This document shows, in pieces, positions 1 through 7,225 of a stretch of DNA of 25,749 nt. The notes below the pieces were generated by a model. It worked only from the letters and a program-made list of their open reading frames with translations, did no database searches and was not told the origin of the DNA. The position numbers and the translations under genes were made by a program. The stretch is from a virus. Positions within the stretch are counted from its first letter, which is position 1; each line of letters begins with the position of its first letter. Location of the stretch: IMG/VR virus record IMGVR_UViG_3300027963_000302, positions 1-25,749 of that record, one strand, 5' to 3'.

Positions 1-312
1 TAACGGGTAGGCTTCTTTTCGGAAGCCGACTCCGACTTGTCTTCTGAAGATTGCGTTGTTAAAGAACTTTTGGCTTCCTCGGATTTCTCCTTGGTAGCTG
101 AAACCTCATCCGAGGCTTCTAGTTTTGTTTTTTCGGCTTCTTCAGCAGTCGCGGGTGTCTGCTCGGTATCTCCGCTGGCCTTTTCCTCAACAGGTGTTTC
201 TATTTTGGCTTTTTCGTCTTCTTTGGGAGTAGGACTAAAGTCCCGTCCCTCGTCAGCCGCTTGCGCCATAGCCAATACATCCGCCTCGGTCAGGTTATTT
301 GAATCTGCCATT
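1..312 (-). CDS. Scaffold-like acidic protein, N-terminal part (runs off left edge)
   Basis: The first 104 codons are inside the window and the frame is still open at base 1. The start ATG at 312 is preceded by an AGAAAGGG-type ribosome binding site. The visible protein begins MADSNNLTEADVLAMAQAAD. It is then almost entirely Glu, Lys, Ser, Thr and Ala, with no predicted globular core and many short charged repeats such as EEAEKTK and KEKSEEAK. It lies downstream of terminase and portal, where tailed phages usually place the scaffold or capsid-assembly protein before the major capsid gene. The composition and position support scaffold, but no sequence family was recognised. It could also be an unrelated low-complexity virion protein. 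Confidence 0.55.
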
Positions 313-359
313 TTGACCCTTTCTTACACTTGTCGGCAGGGAGTCATTCTGCCTAAAGG

Positions 360-683
360 TTAGTTGGCTATTGTATCATCCGATCCGTCCTCATAGCCAA
401 GAACGGCGAAGTTAAGTTTTTGGGTTGCGAGCGATTCTAAGGTCGCTACACAGCCACGGAAACCTTTAGCATACCCACAAGCGTCTGCAAGAGCGTCACG
501 TTTTTTCATCACGGCAGTCGAGTTTTGGCGCAAAGTAAGGTTTAGAAGAATAAGGCTAAGGCGCTTTCCGGTAGGCGTGGAAAGGAATCCCGTCCACGCT
601 TTCTCGTCTTCGTCCTCCCACTTTGGTTCGTCAATCCACTCTTGGTCGCGGATGAACGCCAATGCTGCCTTTAGCTTTCTCAC
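360..683 (-). CDS. Unknown 107-residue protein of the head gene cluster
   Basis: The frame is open upstream to a TTG at 722, but I chose the GTG at 683. It forms a GTGA overlap with the stop of the preceding small gene and has AAGAAGG about ten bases upstream. The protein starts (M)RKLKAALAFIRDQEWIDEP. It has a Trp/Asp/Glu-rich stretch near residues 15-35, then a mixed helical region ending in LNFAVLGYEDGSDDTIAN. There is no signal peptide, membrane segment or recognised motif. It sits between the portal-linked genes and the scaffold-like gene, so a head-assembly or head-completion role is possible. That is inference from position only. Confidence 0.6.
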   Translation of the reverse strand: MRKLKAALAFIRDQEWIDEPKWEDEDEKAWTGFLSTPTGKRLSLILLNLTLRQNSTAVMKKRDALADACGYAKGFRGCVATLESLATQKLNFAVLGYEDGSDDTIAN

Positions 684-811
684 TCTGAAAACCCACCCTT
701 CTTGGCTTTCATCATGCGCCAAATCTTAGGCTTAATGGTTGATTTCTTCTTGCTACGGCTTGTGCCAGCCTTGCGGCGGGCATTGATATTTGCGTATAAA
801 CCTTTTTTCAT
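680..811 (-). CDS. Small basic phage protein (43 aa)
   Basis: A 43-codon gene with ATG at 811, just after the methyltransferase stop. It ends in a GTGA overlap with the next gene. It begins MKKGLYANINARRKAGTSRS and stays highly basic (KKK, KPK, KAKK), with one Trp. Short proteins opening MKKGLYANI followed by a basic tail occur widely in tailed phages near structural genes, usually annotated only as hypothetical. Nucleic-acid or virion binding is suggested by charge but not shown. Confidence 0.6.
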   Translation of the reverse strand: MKKGLYANINARRKAGTSRSKKKSTIKPKIWRMMKAKKGGFSE

Positions 812-815
812 GTGC

Positions 816-1355
816 CTATTTTACCACATTTATATCTTTGGACAGTTTTATCGCCCAAGAGTCACCATTGAATAAAGTGTAATCTTTATCACCAATCTCT
901 TCCTTCAAGGCCTTGTTGACTAATTCCCAGCTCCAATCGTGTCCAGCCATAATACCGCCATATTTAAGCTTCTTGCGCCATCCTTTTAGATCAGCCAAAA
1001 CGCCTTCGTACCTGTGATCTCCGTCAATATAGATAAGATCGCACGATTCATCTTCAACAAATTCAAGCGCATCCAAGCTTTTCCCGCGACTAAACATGAC
1101 GTTGCTCAATCCTTTTGTTCTTTCCTGAAATGCATCAAACACAAACTTCATTGGGCATTGTTGGCTTGCCCTGTCGTTAATGTCGTATCCGTTAATCCAG
1201 GGGTCTATTGCCAGCACCTCAATAAAATATTTCGCAAGAACAACTGTACCCTCTCCGCTATATGCGCCAATCTCAATCGCCTTGCCCATTGAGCCTTGTA
1301 TGTTTGCCCACTTGCAAAGATCGGCCAAGCCTTCCTGCTGGAAGGCATCCCGCAT
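816..1355 (-). CDS. Class I SAM-dependent methyltransferase (Methyltransf_24-like)
   Basis: Predicted to transfer a methyl group from S-adenosylmethionine; the acceptor is unknown. Numbered from the ATG at 1355 (179 aa), motif I is EIGAYSGEG at 28-36. The acidic end of strand 2 is LAIDPW around 48-53. The strand-4 motif is DLIYIDGDHRYEGV at 106-119, followed by GGIMAGHDW at 133-141. These features are typical of small-molecule or sugar methyltransferases of the TylF/Methyltransf_24 type rather than DNA methylases. A TTG at 1370 would overlap the portal stop (TTGA) and add five residues. I prefer the ATG because GAAGG lies at good spacing before it. It sits between portal and scaffold genes, an unusual place for a metabolic enzyme. 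It may act on a glycan or virion component. Confidence 0.75.
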   Translation of the reverse strand: MRDAFQQEGLADLCKWANIQGSMGKAIEIGAYSGEGTVVLAKYFIEVLAIDPWINGYDINDRASQQCPMKFVFDAFQERTKGLSNVMFSRGKSLDALEFVEDESCDLIYIDGDHRYEGVLADLKGWRKKLKYGGIMAGHDWSWELVNKALKEEIGDKDYTLFNGDSWAIKLSKDINVVK

Positions 1356-1366
1356 TACCGGAACCT

Positions 1367-3244
1367 TCAAGCCTGCATCGGTACGGGTGCTTGGCCTTGC
1401 ATTGATCCAGCCTGCATCTGTGCCTGCTGTTGCATTTGAGCCTTACCTGCATCACGAAGCTGTTTCTGGATAGCGCGGGATGTGTTTGGATCGGTCTGCT
1501 CAAGAGCCTGCAAGTGCTGTTGCAAGTGAGCCATTAGTACTTGTACTGCGCTCGGATCGACAGGTTGCTGTCTTGCCTGCGCAGCTTGGTTGAATGCAAA
1601 GAGAACAGATATGTGCGCTTTGTGATCATCGCTAGGTTTAATTGCGACAGGGAATCCGGTTGCAAGCATGGTCGCAATCTCAGTCGCTTGATCTTCAGCC
1701 TGATCGCCGGTTCCGGCTTGCGGGTCTGTAAATAAACGCCTGACGAGGCTTGGATCGTCCTGTTCAAGCACTGACTTTACCAACTCGGCTTGATTGATGA
1801 AAGGATTATTTTGGAACATCTGCATCCGAGCTACCGACTTCTGTAATGCAAACTGCCGATTGATAAAGTCCAATCCACCTTTAGGTTCAATCGAATACTC
1901 GTCATGGATGCCTTCCGGAGGCATGGAGCCTGTTTCCTCGGCATACCTATACATCAAGTCTTTCTTGTTGTACTGAGTGTAAAGCGACCAGCATTGTTTG
2001 AATAGATGAGCAAGACCCATCCGGAACATGCGGTTGCGAAGGTCACCGGAAGCGGCAGCCTGCGACTGCAACGCTTGGATTTCTGTGGCAGTCTTTCTAT
2101 CGCTTATCTGGAACTGCGATCCGGCACCAAAGTCAGGATTGCCCATGCGCTGTTCAGACAGCAAACGCTCTTCGAGCATCAGCTTCTGGAAATCAAACGG
2201 AGGCTGGCTGAACTGAACCGGCTTCAATCCTTGCGGCAGGATCTGACCAGGCTGCATCTTCAGATTCGATGTGTTCAACGAGATCGGGTTCTGTGCCTCA
2301 AAAACGGGTCGGTTGGCAAGCTCAACGTAATCGGAGAGGGAGTTCTTTAGTTTGTTCAGCAGGTTCTCGTTCGGGAGCAGGATCTCTGCAACACCTCTCG
2401 GGCTATACCAACCGCCCCCTGTGACCTCATAGGGGAAATCTACGAAAGGAGGTTCGCCGTGACGATACGGCAAAGTGAAAGGCTTACGGACATCTTCGGT
2501 TACGACAAGCGGGCTGTATGTCTCGACCTTCCATCCGTCTTCAGAAGGTGTGTACATCTCCCAAAGAATGATGCGATCATTCTCAGCTTCTTGAGTAATT
2601 CCTTCCCGTCTATAAATCTCATCCTGAATCTCACTTCGTAAGCCCACCGATTTGGAGGGTTTACCAGAAATTGTTTTGATGAACTCGTCGTCCTGCTTGT
2701 AAAGCGGATTCGCCTTATAGGAATCGACACTTGTCGAGACGATGTGAACGATGAAATCTGCATCCTTAAACTCCTTTGTGTATGCCGGAACAATAATGTG
2801 GAAAGGATCAATAGCCTCAAAGTCGATGCGCTTCTTGTCCTCGTTCCATACAATCTTGGCAACACCGCGCCCGTAGAGCAGGATGTTATCAATTACGGAA
2901 ACAATCTCCTTCTGGAAGTTTGTCTTTTCGCGCATCTGGTAGTCAAACCAGCGTTCAGCAGAAACAGTCAGCGGTGTCAACTGCTGACGCATTGGGACGA
3001 AGCTGGAGAGAATGTCGTTTCCGATTGCGCTGTTGACGAAGGAAGGCTTTAGCTTCTCAATCGCCGTGTCGATCAACTGGACGTGCAGGTCTGCGGCGGT
3101 AGGCCAAGGCTTGACCTTGCGGCGAACACCAAAGTAGCGGGCTTGGTAAAACAGACGTTGACGATTCTCCCATGTCTCGCGCTGATTGAGCGAGTCAATG
3201 ATTCTGGAATAATATTCTGTTCTACGGCTGTCTTTGGCGTTCAT
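1367..3244 (-). CDS. Portal protein
   Basis: A 625-residue protein directly downstream of the terminase and lysis-like genes, the normal place and size for a portal. The portal forms the dodecameric ring at the capsid vertex through which DNA is packaged and ejected. The N-terminal third contains a conserved-looking KPWPTAADLHVQLIDTAIEK stretch (about residues 45-64). The middle holds a Trp/Gly/Pro-rich segment near GGGWYSPRGVAEILLPNENL. The last 80 residues are Gln/Met/Ala-rich and probably disordered. ATG at 3244 overlaps the upstream lipoprotein stop (ATGA). The call rests on context, length and overall resemblance to environmental phage portals. No catalytic motif is expected. Confidence 0.8.
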   Translation of the reverse strand: MNAKDSRRTEYYSRIIDSLNQRETWENRQRLFYQARYFGVRRKVKPWPTAADLHVQLIDTAIEKLKPSFVNSAIGNDILSSFVPMRQQLTPLTVSAERWFDYQMREKTNFQKEIVSVIDNILLYGRGVAKIVWNEDKKRIDFEAIDPFHIIVPAYTKEFKDADFIVHIVSTSVDSYKANPLYKQDDEFIKTISGKPSKSVGLRSEIQDEIYRREGITQEAENDRIILWEMYTPSEDGWKVETYSPLVVTEDVRKPFTLPYRHGEPPFVDFPYEVTGGGWYSPRGVAEILLPNENLLNKLKNSLSDYVELANRPVFEAQNPISLNTSNLKMQPGQILPQGLKPVQFSQPPFDFQKLMLEERLLSEQRMGNPDFGAGSQFQISDRKTATEIQALQSQAAASGDLRNRMFRMGLAHLFKQCWSLYTQYNKKDLMYRYAEETGSMPPEGIHDEYSIEPKGGLDFINRQFALQKSVARMQMFQNNPFINQAELVKSVLEQDDPSLVRRLFTDPQAGTGDQAEDQATEIATMLATGFPVAIKPSDDHKAHISVLFAFNQAAQARQQPVDPSAVQVLMAHLQQHLQALEQTDPNTSRAIQKQLRDAGKAQMQQQAQMQAGSMQGQAPVPMQA

Positions 3245-3474
3245 TTATTGCGCTCCGTTTTTAGTTCGTATGAAAGATCGTTGACTGCGTTTAATGCCTT
3301 GCGCGCCCATTCACGCGCCCCAGGCGTACCACGACGGATTTCAATGTAGGTAGGATCTTTCATCAGTTCCTCAACTATCCCTGTTGTGTGGGTTACTGGT
3401 GTCGTTGTTGCGCATCCACCAAGAGTCACCACGCAGATCACGCTCAATAGCTTTACGATTCTCCCGCCATTCAC
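3241..3474 (-). CDS. Outer-membrane-type lipoprotein, possible o-spanin
   Basis: A 77-residue protein with a short basic N-terminus (MNGGRIVK), a hydrophobic core (LLSVICVVT) and a lipobox LGGC. The mature part would start at the Cys and be Thr/Pro-rich (CATTTPVTHT), then a charged helix. I chose GTG at 3474 because it gives a complete type II signal peptide. The frame is open further upstream to 3561, but that extension reads through the overlapping gene and has no signal features. It lies partly inside another small gene in a different frame. It follows a holin-like gene, recalling embedded Rz/Rz1 spanin pairs. Its C-terminus is longer than typical Rz1 proteins. It overlaps the portal start by four bases. 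Confidence 0.6.
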   Translation of the reverse strand: MNGGRIVKLLSVICVVTLGGCATTTPVTHTTGIVEELMKDPTYIEIRRGTPGAREWARKALNAVNDLSYELKTERNK

Positions 3475-3559
3475 CTTCAATGTTCTGGACGCGTTTCTCG
3501 CGCCAGCTAGGGATGAGTCGAAAAACCGCTGCGATGATCTCGAAGATTGCACGCAGCAC
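3371..3559 (-). CDS. Small N-terminally hydrophobic protein, possible i-spanin-like partner
   Basis: A 62-codon frame with a GTG start at 3559. Residues 1-19 form a hydrophobic or amphipathic segment (LRAIFEIIAAVFRLIPSW). Residues 20-62 are strongly charged (REKRVQNIEGEWRENRK and onward). An overlapping lipoprotein frame begins inside it at 3474. Holin-like gene, N-anchored charged protein, embedded lipoprotein is the order expected for a Gram-negative lysis cassette. Reservations are the short length for an inner-membrane spanin, charged residues in the hydrophobic segment, and no clear ribosome binding site. Confidence 0.45.
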   Translation of the reverse strand: MLRAIFEIIAAVFRLIPSWREKRVQNIEGEWRENRKAIERDLRGDSWWMRNNDTSNPHNRDS

Positions 3560-3567
3560 AAATAAAA

Positions 3568-3738
3568 TTATTTAATATTCAACCCGACTGTCTTTAGGAA
3601 ATTGACAATCTTTTCCAAGAGGGAATCGTCAGCGGGCGTAGGAGTAAGCTTAACAATAATACGCGCGGCAAGAACGATGCCACCAACAGCGGCTACGATC
3701 TCTTGCCAGTTAGCAGTAATAAAATTCCAAATGTTCAT
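3568..3738 (-). CDS. Holin-like single-membrane-segment protein (56 aa)
   Basis: The protein begins MNIWNFITANWQEIVAAVGG, continues with a hydrophobic stretch to about residue 29, then the motif KLTPTPADD and a short amphipathic C-terminal helix. Small phage proteins with an N-terminal Trp-containing helix, one membrane segment and a KLTPTP-type motif are common next to lysis or packaging genes and are often annotated as putative holins. That is family-level resemblance, not proof. It has a very strong AGGAGG ribosome binding site whose bases also encode the last Gly-Gly codons of the large terminase. Two small lysis-like genes follow at once. Expected location is the inner membrane. Confidence 0.6.
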   Translation of the reverse strand: MNIWNFITANWQEIVAAVGGIVLAARIIVKLTPTPADDSLLEKIVNFLKTVGLNIK

Positions 3739-3741
3739 AGT

Positions 3742-5052
3742 TTATCCTCCTGGGTCAAATCCGGCCATGACAGGGTCGTGTACCACCATCATTTCCTGAA
3801 GTGACTTCCAAGTTGGACGTTCTATCTGGAAAGTCAAGCCCAGCCCGATATTTGAGCTACTTAGGCACAAGGCAAGCGCGTCAGCCCTATCCGGTGATGC
3901 AAGCCCCCTAGCCCGCATGGAGTCCTTGGATTCCACGCCAAGCTTGCCCTTGCTGTTTGTAATGGTGCGCCTACAGGTTAGCTGTGCGGTCAGGTCTTCG
4001 TCATCCGGCAGAATGATCTCTGCATCCTCGATCTTCTTTGCCATCCCGTACCACATCTCGGCTGACCTGTTGGTATAGGCGTTGCCGTCATAAGCAGATC
4101 CGCCAAAGTTAACCCTATTGACAGTCCATCCGGCCTCCGCCAATGCATCACACATGACCATGCCCATGCCACTAGCGTCCGCGTATATATTGCTTGGCTC
4201 AAGTCCAGCCTTCTTAAACTCCACGATAAATCTGCCTACTGCCGACATCGTATCCTTTTCGCGCCATGCAATCATGGGCAGGATCTTGTTGCCATCGCTA
4301 ATGCAAATGACGTTCTGATCCCCACCTGCGGCAAAGTCTACGCCTGCAATCCGTACCCCAGGCTTGAAGCGAGGAGGGGCATTATAGCAGTTTTGGAGTT
4401 GTGACAGGTTAATGACCAAGCTTTCAGCCCCTATGTCCACAAACTCACCATAGATCATGGAGCGGGTCAATGGGTGCTTTTCGCCGTAACGCTGGATGAT
4501 CTCGTCAATCTGCTCTTGGGTGATATGTGGGCAGTCAAACGCCGTTACTGCGTGCTTCTTCCACATAGCCGATTCCTTTGTAAAAGCTCGGTAGAAGGCT
4601 CCGCTGGTTCCTCCAGGGCTTGAGGCAATAAGCAGGCGGGTTGGTTGGCAACGGCTGATGGCTTCAAACAGGGGGTCGGATACAGTTTTGGCCTCGTCAA
4701 CCACCATGAGCAAGGGCGCAGTCTTGTGGTTCTCTGCGTGCCATCCTTCCGCCCTTCCAGGGTCTGTGGCCGAATAACCTATGATACGGCTAGTGTTGCC
4801 GTTAGGGTGGAGGTATCTGATTTCACCGGATGTGACCTCCCATCCTGACCCTATCTTGGCTACTAAGGAACGCAGGTTAGGCCAAAGCTGACTTTCAACC
4901 TGCCGGAATACGCCAGCAGTTGTTACAGCTATAGAACGCTGGAACATGAAACAATGCCATAACAGTATTGAAGCTATTATAGTAGAAGTCTTTCCAGATC
5001 CGTTGGCGGCACGCAAGGCTACTCTAGCCTGTTGTGGCTCCATATCTTTCAA
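3742..5052 (-). CDS. Terminase large subunit (packaging ATPase-nuclease)
   Basis: The DNA-packaging motor. The ATPase domain has Walker A ANGSGKT at residues 16-22, Walker B LMVVDE at 115-120 and a coupling motif SSPGGTSG at 144-151. The nuclease domain has an RNase H-like acidic set: GVDFAAGGDQN (Asp239), YADASGMG (Asp292) and SPDRADA (Asp388 and Asp391). The coordinates begin at a TTG, the only standard start in frame. However, the coding sequence clearly continues upstream with LKLYDWQRKVL, a terminase-like N-terminus (see the separate entry). The true protein is probably about 45-60 residues longer. The small subunit gene lies immediately upstream and the holin-like gene starts four bases after the stop. 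Confidence 0.93.
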   Translation of the reverse strand: MKDMEPQQARVALRAANGSGKTSTIIASILLWHCFMFQRSIAVTTAGVFRQVESQLWPNLRSLVAKIGSGWEVTSGEIRYLHPNGNTSRIIGYSATDPGRAEGWHAENHKTAPLLMVVDEAKTVSDPLFEAISRCQPTRLLIASSPGGTSGAFYRAFTKESAMWKKHAVTAFDCPHITQEQIDEIIQRYGEKHPLTRSMIYGEFVDIGAESLVINLSQLQNCYNAPPRFKPGVRIAGVDFAAGGDQNVICISDGNKILPMIAWREKDTMSAVGRFIVEFKKAGLEPSNIYADASGMGMVMCDALAEAGWTVNRVNFGGSAYDGNAYTNRSAEMWYGMAKKIEDAEIILPDDEDLTAQLTCRRTITNSKGKLGVESKDSMRARGLASPDRADALALCLSSSNIGLGLTFQIERPTWKSLQEMMVVHDPVMAGFDPGG

Positions 5053-5224
5053 AACCTTACGTTGCCAATCGTAAAGTTTTAGTCCTAGAACATGTTGCGC
5101 AAAGCCAATTGGTTTGGCTATCTCTGCAACAATCTCTTCTGGCGACTTTTGCTTGGATTTAGGAGGCTTCGTAAGATAGACCTCTTTTTATTTTGTGGCG
5201 CAAACACTTAGGGGGTATTAACAT
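5053..5224 (-). other. Terminase large subunit 5' extension without a usable start codon
   Basis: The large-terminase frame stays open from 5052 back to a TAA at 5190-5188. It encodes a plausible N-terminus including AKPIGFAQHVLGLKLYDWQ. In this stretch there is no ATG, GTG or TTG. Two starts lie just upstream in other frames: ATG at 5224, inside the end of the small-subunit gene, and GTG at 5207, right after its stop. A one-base change at the A5 run (minus strand, 5185-5189) would join either to the terminase frame. Possible explanations are a sequencing or assembly indel, ribosomal frameshifting on A-AAG, or a non-standard start. ACG at 5172 has GAGG eight bases before it. Confidence 0.6.
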
Positions 5225-5936
5225 TTTTCTCGGGGGGTTGGGGGCTGGCGGTAGGGGTGTCGTGTCCCCTGGCTAACCTCTTGCGTCTCATGGGCTTATG
5301 ACGTTTTCTTTTCTCCGGAACGACCGCCGGTTCCTGCGGTTGGGCATTTGTCGCACAATGATTATTGTCTTCACTAGGTTTGAGATGTTGCACGTCAACG
5401 ATTTCCGCCTCAATTTCTCTAACGTCTTTGGGTTCAATCGCTTGCGGATTCTTTGAGTTGTAACCCGCAAGAATCTGCGCCAAACCGGGCGAAAGGCCAT
5501 GCTGGATTTCTTGCCTAACATCCACACGGGCAGGGGCTTGGGTGTATCCGAAAGACCTTTCTAGCATCCATGCCCGCGCTTGCCATGATTTCTCCCCCGC
5601 ATTGTTTATTGATTCAAGAAGGTTGACTTCTAGTTCTCTTCGCGCCTTTTTTATAGCGGACGCAAACGTCTCGTTTCTTTGTGTCCATGACTTCAAAGTA
5701 GATGGAGGGATGCCTAGAATCTCCCCTGCCTTTTCCCAAGTAAGTCCGCGCCGGATGTAGTCACAAACCTTTTGTTGGATTTCTTTTGTTAGCTTGGGTT
5801 CCGCCGCCGCCGTTCCAGATACTACTTGTAAACTTTTTTCGTCTTTTGTTTCGCAAGTATCCGGCAAACCGGGCGGAGGTGTTTTCGTTTCCCCGTTTGA
5901 AATTAGATGGGGTTCGGAATTGGAAGGGTTTTTCAT
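5208..5936 (-). CDS. Terminase small subunit
   Basis: A 242-residue protein immediately upstream of the large terminase. Terminase small subunits recognise the packaging site and regulate the large subunit. Residues about 49-85 form a helix-turn-helix (IRRGLTWEKAGEILGIPPST followed by LKSWTQRNETF), then a charged helix and a conserved-looking AWMLERSFGY near 122. The first 45 residues are Pro/Thr/Glu-rich. The last 70 are low-complexity and very basic (EKRKRHKPMRRKRLAR), probably disordered DNA-binding tails. ATG at 5936 has no good ribosome binding site. It is the first gene of the minus-strand packaging operon, so its promoter should lie in the gap before the divergent plus-strand island. 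Confidence 0.8.
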   Translation of the reverse strand: MKNPSNSEPHLISNGETKTPPPGLPDTCETKDEKSLQVVSGTAAAEPKLTKEIQQKVCDYIRRGLTWEKAGEILGIPPSTLKSWTQRNETFASAIKKARRELEVNLLESINNAGEKSWQARAWMLERSFGYTQAPARVDVRQEIQHGLSPGLAQILAGYNSKNPQAIEPKDVREIEAEIVDVQHLKPSEDNNHCATNAQPQEPAVVPEKRKRHKPMRRKRLARGHDTPTASPQPPEKNVNTP

Positions 5937-6146
5937 GTTTTGTTTGCACGTTTGACCTGGATGATGGTTTTGCTGCCAAACCTTAAAACACGGGTTGCGG
6001 GTTCAATCCCCAAAAAAAAATCGTTCCAGAATGCCCCTAGAAATCGTTTTGAGAAACCGGATGGATAGGCCATACCCCCCTAAAATAGCATGCCGGAGGG
6101 GTAAAAAAAGGGTGACACATAGTAGGGAAAGGCGCATTCTCTACCT
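5937..6146. other. Divergent intergenic region between packaging operon and plus-strand island
   Basis: About 210 bases separate two divergent genes, so promoters in both directions are expected here. I see no confident -35/-10 pair. Visible structure includes a five-base hairpin GGTTT/AAACC (5966-5982), an A9 run at 6012-6020, and an inverted repeat TACCCC/GGGGTA (6073-6078 and 6098-6103) followed by an A7 run. A tRNA T-arm-like word GGGTTCAATCCC is present, but no complete tRNA folds around it. Confidence 0.4.
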
Positions 6147-7208
6147 ATGGAAAACACACAAGGCAGAGCGGAAGCGGTATCCGCCAAAGAATACCGCGAA
6201 ATGTTAAAGGAACAGATCGCCCATAAGGTTTTGAAAAGCGCTTATCAGGACTATTTATGGGATGCCGACATCGTTCACAAACGTAGCATGACTATCCGGA
6301 GCGCCATGACCGACGAAGAACGTCATGAAATCCGTTGCGCCCGCAACATGATGCGGAGAGCGCGCCAGATCATGCAAAAGAACAATGCTCCGGAACGTGA
6401 AGTGGACATGAAGGAAAAATACATGAAGGCATTCTCCGGAAACCTTGTTTCGGTTGAGTTGGAATGCGTGTTCCATCGTGACTATCCCGTACCCTCAGAG
6501 AAAACCTTGGGAAGCATGACGGAAGTTGTCGGGGATGGTTCCGTGCGTTACGAAGACCATTCCGGAGATTCCGGAGAGGGAGCGGAAGTAAAGGTGACAA
6601 TGCGTAGCGAAAACCCGCTCCGGTTGAAATCCGTAGTGGATAAGATTAATCAGGCCGGAGGTGAAGTGAACACGACATGCGGAATGCATATCCACCTAGA
6701 TCAGCGCGGAGTATCAAAGGTGACTGCGACAAAACGGGCGAAAAGGTTGGTGAAATGTTTGCCCGCTCTTATGAAGATGGTTCCGCAATCGCGTTTGAAT
6801 AATCGGTTCTGCCAACAAAACACGATGATTCCGAAAACCGGAACATATCGTTTCAGCAGTAACCGATATATGATGATCAATTATCTTCCGGCCTACCGGA
6901 AACACCAGACTTGCGAAGTCCGTTTACATGGCGGAACATTGGATTTCTGGAAGGTTTTGGGTTGGATTAAACTTTGCCAATTCATCCAAAATTGTTCAGA
7001 GGTTGACGTAGTAGCGAAACAAGCTTCCGGATACTACGCAAACGTCACAATCGAAAACTTAATCCGCATGGAAACTCTTCCGGAATCTATTAGGAATTAC
7101 GTTTGGCGCAGGTTCCGGCAATTTAATCAGGCGCAAGCTAACACGCTCCGCGAAAAGCTAATCGCGGAAAACCTTATTCATCTCACCGACGGTATGGCAA
7201 TCAGCTAA
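6147..7208 (+). CDS. Amidoligase_2-family enzyme (carboxylate-amine ligase-like)
   Basis: Predicted ATP-dependent ligase of the glutamine-synthetase/GCS-like fold that joins an amine to a carboxylate; the substrate is unknown. The first 95 residues are a charged helical region. The catalytic core has SVELEC at 102-107 (metal/ATP-binding Glu pair), GDGSV at 129-133, EVKVTMR at 147-153, CGMHIHLD at 178-185 and EVRLHGGTLDFWK at 257-269. These match the EhE, DGS, ExxxP-like, GxHhH and EhR signature set of the family. It is the first gene of the island, with a class II glutamine amidotransferase 17 bases downstream, a pairing known from bacterial and phage amidoligase loci. Together they could ligate or amidate a peptide or cell-wall component. 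The assignment is strong; the role is inference. Confidence 0.85.
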   Translation: MENTQGRAEAVSAKEYREMLKEQIAHKVLKSAYQDYLWDADIVHKRSMTIRSAMTDEERHEIRCARNMMRRARQIMQKNNAPEREVDMKEKYMKAFSGNLVSVELECVFHRDYPVPSEKTLGSMTEVVGDGSVRYEDHSGDSGEGAEVKVTMRSENPLRLKSVVDKINQAGGEVNTTCGMHIHLDQRGVSKVTATKRAKRLVKCLPALMKMVPQSRLNNRFCQQNTMIPKTGTYRFSSNRYMMINYLPAYRKHQTCEVRLHGGTLDFWKVLGWIKLCQFIQNCSEVDVVAKQASGYYANVTIENLIRMETLPESIRNYVWRRFRQFNQAQANTLREKLIAENLIHLTDGMAIS

Positions 7209-7225
7209 AGAAAGGAAAACACAAT

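Noticed and set aside
37-363. Plus-strand open frame over the scaffold-like gene
   Set aside because: Ser-rich mirror of a Glu/Lys/Ser-rich gene on the minus strand; no ribosome binding site and it conflicts with operon direction.
5985-6013. tRNA-like T-arm word GGGTTCAATCCC
   Set aside because: The T-stem pairs only three of five bases, the following bases are a run of A with no matching acceptor strand, and the GGTTT/AAACC hairpin upstream has no normal anticodon loop. Probably chance or a tRNA remnant.
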